Source of the DNA: Psilocybe azurescens
Lineage: Eukaryota; Basidiomycota; Agaricomycetes; Agaricales; Agrocybaceae
Direction: 5' to 3'
Assembly: GCA_023853785.1 (NCBI GenBank)
Contig: JAJIRX010000927.1
Location: 1 to 37,138 of the forward strand
DNA: 37,138 nucleotides
Below are positions 30,330 to 37,138 of the stretch, one piece after another (position 1 is the stretch's first letter; every line of letters begins with the position of its first letter). The translations under genes and the position numbers were made by a program. The notes beneath the pieces are model-generated. The model was given only the letters and a program-made list of their open reading frames with translations, had not been told where the DNA came from and made no database searches.

Positions 30330-31005
30330 CTTCAGATCTGGAGCAAGGGGATATCATCAAGACATGCAAGCATGTTCTTTTCCATCTCAACAATATTATT
30401 GGTTTTGGAGGTATTTTGATATCGGAACTTGGCTGCACCCCAATATTGCTCAATAAAATTAAGCTTGCAGTGGTACTTTGGATAGAAATCACAAATGTGC
30501 CCACACGATGTGATGTATTCTTTGAGTTGGGATTTTTGCACAACGAAATCCGGTTGGGTAAATAGAAGGCGACGGCAGCAACAATCACTTTGCCCTGTAC
30601 ACATTTGAAGCCTTCACATTGTGCAAGTAAGCCACTTTCTTTCCACAGTCCACATTTCCGGATGATTTGTTCCATGCCTTTGAACCAGCCAGGCATTGTG
30701 GGGTGCTCTTCTTCAAAATAAAAGCACTGAGTCTCCCCAGTTGGCAGCACGGTATTCCTCATATGAGAACCCCTTGGCAATGGGCCCAAGTTGCAGAAGG
30801 ATATTTCGGCATCTTTCTTGCTGACAGTGCATTGTCTGTGCGCTTCTGATGACTCGGTGCATTGTCAAAAATAAACAGGCCTGTTGCAAGTCCATTTGTT
30901 CTCCCTTCAAAAATATCAATAGCATTGTCAACTTGTTTAATCAAATCCTCCGAGGTGAAATAACTGTCCCAATTTTTTCCTGCTTTGAAAACGATGTGTG
31001 CTGAT

Positions 31006-31060
31006 CTTTGTTTCACAGATTAGATTTTGAGTATAAATTTAGAACATGTGATTAACTCAC
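31006..31060 (-). other. Intron in the DDE transposase relic
   Basis: GTGAGT donor, TCTAATC branch sequence, AAG acceptor, 55 nt. Splicing joins SEDSTE to SAHIVFKAGKNWDSYF in one frame. Confidence 0.75.
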
Positions 31061-32067
31061 TCCGTGCTGTCCTCACTTTGCAATCAACCCCATTCAACCG
31101 TCAAGAAGTCTGACGGCATAAGAGGAACACCTTCCCTCTTCTTCAATGGAACTGCTTTATCGGATTTATGTGCCCACATGGTTTTCCGATGATCGGTCTC
31201 GTAGAATGTCGATTCATTGTGTGTGATGAGAATGAGACAGAAGCATTGGCCAGGTGGAACGGGAATCCAGTGAGTTCATTGTCACAATTTCCATTGTTAT
31301 TGTATGAATACATCCATTTATCATAGACTTTCCAGTGTTCAATGAATTGTTCTTGGTATTGAACGATGTCCTCCCGCTCATGGCCATTAACATACATACC
31401 ATTTCTTTTCCTCCCATATCTCCATCCCATCCTGTGGAGCCAATTTTGTGTGGTACATATTGAAATCTGTTTCTTCTTGGCCCCAATCTTATTGAGTTTT
31501 TCTTGCATCTCTGTTGTCTGCATAAAATCAACAATATCCTGGGCTCGGATATAGCCTGTCTTTGCAATTCCAGTCAGATGAAGGTGAATTGCATGCGCAA
31601 ATTCCTCGTCTTCAAGAACTGTCCCGCACAGCTTTCTGTATCGATGGAATGGCAATTTCCCAGAGCCCAGAAACCAATGTATCCATGTTTGCAGATTACA
31701 GGTGTGGCTTATTCCATGGCCTTGTGCTTTTGCCGCAATGAGAGAAGCCTCACGCCATGTATATGAAAGCTGTGAATCAAGGTAAAGATTCAGTGCACCG
31801 ACCATTCCAGTGATCCACCCCAAAAAATGACGTCGAGCTTTTATCTTTACCCTTCACAGTTAACGCTGCACATGCTTTTCAAAGCTTTGGAAAGTCCTTA
31901 TAGTTCAGCTGGTCCAAGACAATGTCCGATTCAGTGGGCAAGGTGTTATCAATGGGTTTCCGTCCCTCTCGTAGCTCTTGGAGGAGTTCTTCTACCCTTT
32001 CATGGGCATTAAAAGGTGGATTTGCCTTGGTAGTTGTAGGAGTGATTATCTCAACCTCTTCAACTGT

Positions 32068-32115
32068 CTGACAAATTGTTTAGCAACGCAATATTTATTG
32101 TTGAGATAATCTCAC
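32068..32115 (-). other. Intron in the DDE transposase relic
   Basis: GTGAGA donor, GCTAAAC branch sequence, TCAG acceptor, 48 nt. Splicing joins SMSNSA to TVEEVEIITPTT. Confidence 0.75.
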
Positions 32116-32860
32116 CGCTGAGTTGGACATGCTTTCTGGCACCGACTTATCTTCCAGATTAGCTTTGTCAAGAACAACTGCCTCAATATTGTAATTCTGG
32201 GTGGTATTGGCCTCCTCTTCTTTGAGATCTGCTGCCTTAGCTTTGGAAAACCATGTCTTGATCAACGGGTAGCCTTTCTTTTCCAAGTCCTTTCCAATCT
32301 GCCTTTGTCTGCGCTTTGTCCGTGCAGAATTTCTGAGGTATTGGTTTGGTCGGTTATTTTCTCTCAGCCTCTCATCTTCAACCTCCACTGCAATCCTTTG
32401 AGCCTCTGACAATGCCCATGAAAATTGCTTCAGAGCAGATATTTCTTGAATTTCTGTGTCGTCCTCTTCTTGGTCTTCACCTTCAAGTTCGTCATCTGAT
32501 TGGGAATCAGAAGTAAAATCAGGAAGAGGTTAATCCTCTAAGTCCTCAAGAAATCCAACCAAGGTGAGAGAATCATCCTCATCAATGATAAAGGTTCTTC
32601 TGGACCACCTTGCCTTTGATCGATGGAAGCCGGCTTGTGAATGAAGTCGTCTTCATCTTCAACATCTTCAATGGTCACTGAGGGCCGCTTTGTGCCTTTA
32701 ATCCAAGGTTTTGAATGCAAGATCAAGCTGCGTTAGACTTTCAGGGCATGGAAGTATATTATAGCTCATAAATTGTAATTTATCACTGCCCTCTGCAGCA
32801 GATTGAACCCTTACATCGAGGCAAAGCCGCACTCCTCTGTGGTGTGCTACCCTGCCTGGA

Positions 32861-32883
32861 GCATCACGTGATGCTTATATAAG
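32861..32883. promoter_or_regulatory. Palindromic E-box plus TATA-like palindrome
   Basis: GCATCACGTGATGC (32861-32874) is a perfect 14-base palindrome with a CACGTG E-box core, directly joined to CTTATATAAG (32874-32883), also palindromic. It lies about 140 bases upstream of the DDE relic's coding start. Because both parts are symmetric they cannot fix a direction. Confidence 0.4.
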
Positions 32884-32889
32884 TGGCCA

Positions 32890-33740
32890 ATATTTCAGTG
32901 GTTGGAAATCTGAAAACCTTGCAATTGAGTGGAAATGTGTTTGGAAGACATTTGGGACTTCAAAGAAAATTCAAAATTTGTAAGCTCTACTACTTGACAA
33001 GAGGAAAGTATTTTATAGATATGAAACCTGAGAGTGATACCAATGCATCCTAACTACACTTCCCTGGTCTCTGAATGCAGAATATATGTGTTGTGGAAAC
33101 AGAGAAGGGAGAGCAAAATGGTCAGTTTTGCTTACATAAACAGGTGTTGAATAGTAGTGACGCCTATCTTACCTCAGTGCACAGAGCCATGAACAACATC
33201 TCTGCACACTTTGCATTTGGCACAGATTTAACTTTGATGAGGACAACTTCACACAAGCTTTGAGTGGGGTCAAGAGGTATGTAGATCTAGAGCTCAAATA
33301 CCATACTCAGTGATTGAGGGTTGGTGTTTGCTGCAGAATGTGGGGAGGGCTTTGAACACATAGCCAGACTTTGGGCAGCCAGTGCAGTTGCCATCGTCTG
33401 TGAGTGCTGATTGAGCTTGCAGGTCGTCTTATGCACTAGACCAGGGCAAAGTGACAACATTACTCAATGTCAGCTTTGGTCAGTGAACTTGTCTTAATCA
33501 AAATATAGTTGTCTATGGGCAATTGAATGCCAATTTTGTATATGAAAGTGAGGCACAAATCAGACCCGAAACTACAGATTTCTAGCTATTTACTTAATTA
33601 CCAGAAAAACTGCTGACAGATAAAGAGTCCAAACTATCACAGTGATGCAATTACATTGTTAACTATGTCAAAAAGTGCTTTGTGTGTCAAAGGAACCAAT
33701 TTGATAGGGTTCTGGGCACAGTGCAAAAGGATCCCAATTT
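32890..33740. other. No gene seen between the transposase and kinase relics
   Basis: About 850 bases with only short frames on either strand (the longest, 33075-33263 plus, has no recognisable content). Confidence 0.5.
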
Positions 33741-36102
33741 CTAAGAAAGAGAAATAAGAGTACTGCTCATGAAGTGCTTGATTATGCAATCAACTTTGTG
33801 CATTAAGTAAAATTCAAGAGCACAAGCCAGAGACAACCTCTCAGCCACAATATCATCAGGATCAGTTTGGCCAAAGGCATGATGGAATATTTTTGAAACT
33901 CTTTGCATTGGGCCTGGACCTCCTTTGGAGCAGTTCAGTGGCCAGCTCAAAGCTGGATGCTCTGCATGACACAATAGGAAAGAACCCATATAAAGATTCA
34001 ATGTCATGAGCAACTTGATGAACAACAGTTCCACCCAACTTCAAGATGTCTCAGGCCATAAACTGGGCAGTTCCCTATGATGTGCATTTAGTCTGGATAA
34101 AACAGTTCTGTATCAAAACAACTTACTGTCATACCTGCACCCCTTTTAAGAGTAACTGTTGATTCAAATGTAGTGTGTTTATGTCTCGTTGCCTCTGTCA
34201 TGGCATATGTGTGTCCACATTCATTATATTTGGCTTGTGGGCTAATGTCACTGCACACAACCACTTTGGGTTTTGGATGGTTGGGCTCTCAATATGAGCA
34301 AATTCAAGGTTGCTGATGAAGCCATGGATAGGAGCCTTTTCATTTTTGGCCTTGATGAGTAGGACATTCCCAGCACTAATGTCACAGTGAAGGATGCCTT
34401 GTTCATAAAGGTTCCTGTGTGCTGAAAGGAGGTTAGAACTGAGGGCATCTGATGATAAACAATAAAAAGCACAACATTGAAGGGCATTATGAAAGCCAGT
34501 GAGCAAATTATAGTCTGACTGATATTCCCACATAGGGTGCCCAAGAGTACCAAGAAGGAGTCGGTGAAGCACAGGTGTTGTTGGATCATCACCATTGTCA
34601 GGTATGGGCTGGAGAACTGCACTCCTCAAATTCTGCACAGTGATTGGGAATCCAGCAACTCCAGGAAATCTAACATCACCACCGCAAATAAATTTAGCCA
34701 GACCTATAGGGTAAGGTGACCTAATTGATAAGTAGATGTCAGATTCTGGTGTCCTTGCACTGCTGCGCCAAGCCGTCTTTAAGACCAGTACATCTGTGTC
34801 CAAAAATGGGAGGTTGTTGTCATCTAGAAGATATTGTCAAACATGCCAAATGTTGGTCGCATGGCCTAACAGCAAAGGGAAGACCAGATTGGAGGTCCAA
34901 CAGTGCACCATTTATGTGGATCACTGCTGACTGCAGTCAGAAGGGTAGAAGGATATTTTTCTGTCCAGTGAGGGTTTGAGTTTCCTGATCTGCCAACACA
35001 GGAACTGTTGGATTGGAACCCAATTCTCAATTGATTAACAAGTTGAAAGTCAGGCTGCACACAACACAAACCAGGATTTCAGGATTCTCAAACATGTCAT
35101 AGCTGGGGAGAATGTGATCCCATCTCGATCAAAGATCCCAACACAAAATTCAGTTCCAAAGACCAAAACCCCAACACAGAACAGCATAAAAGGGCGGGCA
35201 GACATAAAAAGCCGTGCATAGTCAGCACATTGTATTACAATTGGGGAATTGTGCCCGATGTTGACAGCATAGGACCTTGTTTTTGATGGTTTGCCTTCAC
35301 CAAAACCATCACAATGGCACTATTTCATCGATTTTGGTGCATCTACCCCTTTGACAATAAGAGTGAAGTCTGGACTGGCACTGGGAACCCAAATGTGTGG
35401 GGCTCATCAGCTTTGAGCATACTATTTGTCTTCTTGAACTGACAAGAACTGTGGGTGGTATCAAATGTTGATATGTAAGAACAAATGCATCTGCAATAAA
35501 TAAATGGTTAAAAGGAAGAGAAGGATGTGGAAAAAGCAGCACACTAGGGGATTATACATCCTTTTCTCTTCTACATTCCCATGGTTTCCACTTTGCTCCT
35601 CCTTGTTTGTGTCAATTGTTGCATCGTATCTCTCTTCGGATTCCAACATGTCAGATGACTTCCTGGATGCTATTTCCACTAGATTCTTCAGAAGGGCAAT
35701 ATTGTCTGTATTTTGATTGATAAAGGCCATAGTGCATTCCACAACAAACTGAGAGTTGACTTCATCAACACAAATATGCCTGAACACATTGGGGTCATTG
35801 TAGGAAATTTTACTGGTAAGGTCGAAGCCTTGATTGCCTCACAACTGGTAGCAATATGAGAATCAGCAAGAGTGTTTAGCATATTGGACCACATAAGGCG
35901 AGAGAATCCATTGTGTTCGTCATAATGGTAGCAATTGTTGGAATGAATGGAGTTGAAAGAGAATTACAAGTCCTATTACAGAGTAATAGACTTGTTCTTT
36001 TAACCAGGGACCCCAGCTGTTGTCACAAATTCTATCTTCAATAACATGATTTATTAATGTGATGTGATCTTGTAACATTAAGCATGTGTTGCTCAAAAAC
36101 AT
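33741..36102 (-). pseudogene. FunK1-type fungal protein kinase, decayed
   Basis: FunK1 kinases are a fungus-specific, much expanded family in mushroom-forming fungi; substrates are largely unknown. Read on the minus strand, an N-terminal helical region (about 36100-35460) is followed by RLFMSARPFMLFCVGVLVFG and FCVGIFDRDGITFSP (about 35215-35120), a typical FunK1 N-lobe phrase. Then come VLVLKTAWR (34790), LGHPMWEYQSDYNLLTGFHN, NLYEQGILHCDISAGNVLL (catalytic loop), GFISNLEFAHIESPT (DFG-equivalent) and GTAQFMA ... VAHDIESLYGFF. The catalytic loop has Cys where Arg is usual (34384-34386), the DFG-equivalent has Asn for Asp (34309-34311), and a TGA (34051-34053) replaces the usual Trp. At least one intron is kept. 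It cannot be an active kinase. Confidence 0.85.
34075..34134 (-). other. Intron in the FunK1 relic
   Basis: GTATGA donor, GACTAAAT branch-like sequence, CATAG acceptor, 60 nt. Splicing joins KGVQ to GTAQFMA, the expected activation-segment wording. Another likely intron, with CTAAC branch and TTTCAG acceptor, ends near 34425 between NALQ and AHRNLYEQG, but its donor is unclear. Confidence 0.7.
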
Positions 36103-36120
36103 GGCATTTTCAGCTGCTTA

Positions 36121-36172
36121 CTTCCGACCGACCGATACAATAACAATAACAATAAACAATAATTTTTTTTTT
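36121..36172. repeat. Simple repeats
   Basis: CGACCGACCGA, then (ACAATA)n-like repeats and a T11 run. Confidence 0.8.
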
Positions 36173-36604
36173 TGTGGCATGTGTTATGATCACTGATTGG
36201 CTGATGTTGATAAATTGATTGATTGGGAAATCAAAGGGGATAGAAGGCCCAAAAGTGTTTCCTCTTTAGTTAATGTTTTCATGTGATATTCATATTTAAA
36301 TCCAGTCATATTTGGCCGCTCAGTTATTTCTGCTTCCATTGGTGGCTCGAGGCTATAGCCTTAGGCTCAAACATTTTCTTTTATGGTTTGTATTGCATGT
36401 GATGGTTGTAGTCGCTCAGTTGATTCCAATTTTTTGCAGCACAGGGCTATAGAGACACATGTGGGAAATCTGTTTCTTTTCTTCTCTTTCCTTCCCCATC
36501 ATTGTTGTCTCCCCATTGCCCTTGGGTATGTCTGCTCATTTTCTGCATGTCTTTCTACTGTATTATACTCTTGTTGGTGTTGATATGCAGTCCGTGTATA
36601 TCCT
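36173..36604. other. No gene seen
   Basis: AT-rich intergenic sequence with short frames only. Confidence 0.5.
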
Positions 36605-36606
36605 TA

Positions 36607-36864
36607 CTCAGCATTACAAAAGTGACCAAGCACTATGATATACATGAAATCTCTTCATTGACATGTTTGTACATTCACAATTTTGAGTGAACAAGGAAAC
36701 ATAGAACCCCAAAAATTATAGATAATAAAGAATATATATACATGAGTGCTTCAGCAAATTTAGAAAGGTATATGACCACCCCTTGCCTTTAAAATAGCCT
36801 TAACATGGATATCCATTGTGAATCAAAAATCCTGTGGTGCTTGGTCACTTTTTGTAATGCCAAG
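36607..36864 (-). mobile_element. Tc1-C: 258-bp deletion derivative of a Tc1/mariner-like element
   Basis: The left end GCATTACAAAAGTGACCAAG (36611) has an inverted partner GTGCTTGGTCACTTTTTGTA (36837). With four outer bases the repeat is about 27 bp, and both ends are flanked by TA (36605-36606 and 36865-36866). Inside on the minus strand, VKAILKARGGHIPF followed by a TAA stop (36760-36762) matches the extreme C-terminus of Tc1-type transposases (compare EAVIKAKGGHTKY in Tc1-B). So the right part of a full element, with most of the gene deleted, survives between its repeats. Confidence 0.85.
36760..36818 (-). pseudogene. C-terminal transposase remnant in Tc1-C
   Basis: About 19 codons ending KARGGHIPF and a stop. 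The Lys-Ala-x-Gly-Gly-His block is the conserved end of Tc1-like transposases. Confidence 0.75.
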
Positions 36865-36866
36865 TA

Positions 36867-37138
36867 GCTGTTTGACCTGACTATAGTTTAGCAGTGTTTT
36901 TGGTGCAACATGTTATTAGTCTTTGTGTCATCTGTCAATAAATTCATATAGTCCTTACATCTATAACTGGCTTCTGTGTATATTGATAGTATTTTTTACC
37001 TCTGTCTACAAAAAAATGTAGCATTTGTAAGTCTCATTTCAAGTCTATAGTGCTACATGTCAATATGTGTTAATTGTAATAGTTGACATGTGTCACCTAC
37101 ATATGTGGGCACCATTTAGCTGCTGATGAACATGTGTT
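36867..37138. other. No gene seen to the window end
   Basis: AT-rich sequence with no frame or repeat worth calling. Confidence 0.5.

Larger units (their letters stand above)
30126..32726 (-). pseudogene. Decayed DDE-superfamily transposase gene, multi-intron basidiomycete type
   Basis: This is a relic of a large transposase that I recognise from basidiomycete genomes. The N-terminal acidic region (VTIEDVEDEDDF) is followed by a charged EAQRIAVEVEDERLRENN / RNSARTKRRQRQIGKDLEKK region. A DNA-binding part reads GMVGALNLYLDSQLSYTWRE, IRAQDIVDFMQT and WRYGRKRNGMYVNGHERED. The catalytic part has a THNEST block, LFIFDNAPSHQKR (second Asp), HPTMPGWFKGMEQII, CCCRRLLFTQPDF and KLNFIEQYWGAAK (Glu). 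It ends with GLSGAETAWVNKRYHGH and a stop at 30126-30128. Three introns are retained, so it is not a retrocopy. It is inactive: the first catalytic Asp is Asn (31216-31218), in-frame stops lie at 31084-31086 and 30332-30334, and several frameshifts occur. The start near 32720 is uncertain, and I found no terminal repeats. Confidence 0.88.

Overview
The window is almost certainly from a filamentous basidiomycete (Agaricomycetes). The evidence is short (48-60 nt) GT-AG introns with CTAAC-like branch sites, a fungus-specific FunK1-type protein kinase relic, a DDE transposase of a type I know from expanded basidiomycete families, and two Ty3/gypsy lineages whose gag and pol texts resemble those common in mushroom genomes. 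It is a transposon graveyard. I see no intact host gene and no bacterial-type operon, and nearly every long reading frame is broken by frameshifts or stops. The genus cannot be fixed from the sequence.

Layout. 1-12713: a nest of elements. Gypsy-A (15-12017, plus strand; LTRs 15-323 and 11710-12017) carries gag, protease, RT, RNase H, integrase with a chromodomain-like tail, and a further sense-strand reading frame of unknown function (9583-10332). It is interrupted by a Tc1-like element (5184-6798, exactly inside RT) and by a 926-bp inverted-repeat element (10523-11448). Gypsy-A itself appears to sit inside the gag start of a related minus-strand element, Gypsy-C (gag 12018-12170, LTR 12344-12713), whose remainder would lie left of the window.

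12714-16288: a repeat field. It holds an inverted-repeat element with a tRNA-like pol III box pair (12880-13399), a foldback element (14107-14448), a ~176-bp tandem array (about 14620-15300) and a clean solo LTR with 5-bp target duplication (15496-15920) carrying six TGAGTCA sites. 16289-24038: Gypsy-B, minus strand, LTRs 16289-16907 and 23419-24038, 4-bp target duplication GTTG. It has gag, protease, RT, RNase H and integrase, plus an unusual antisense, intron-containing reading frame (16980-17621) running toward the 3' end of pol.

24039-28824: a second Tc1-like element (24765-26357) and a non-autonomous hAT-like element with a perfect 8-bp duplication (27047-28368). 30126-32726: a decayed multi-intron DDE transposase gene on the minus strand. 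33741-36102: a decayed, intron-containing FunK1 kinase gene on the minus strand. 36607-36864: a 258-bp deletion derivative of another Tc1-like element.

The genes do not form a host pathway. They are successive insertions and their hosts' remains. Shared themes are C-to-T/G-to-A-type damage that removes catalytic codons in the transposase and kinase relics, transition-only differences between the Gypsy-B LTRs, and LTR pairs that look young although the internal genes are badly broken.
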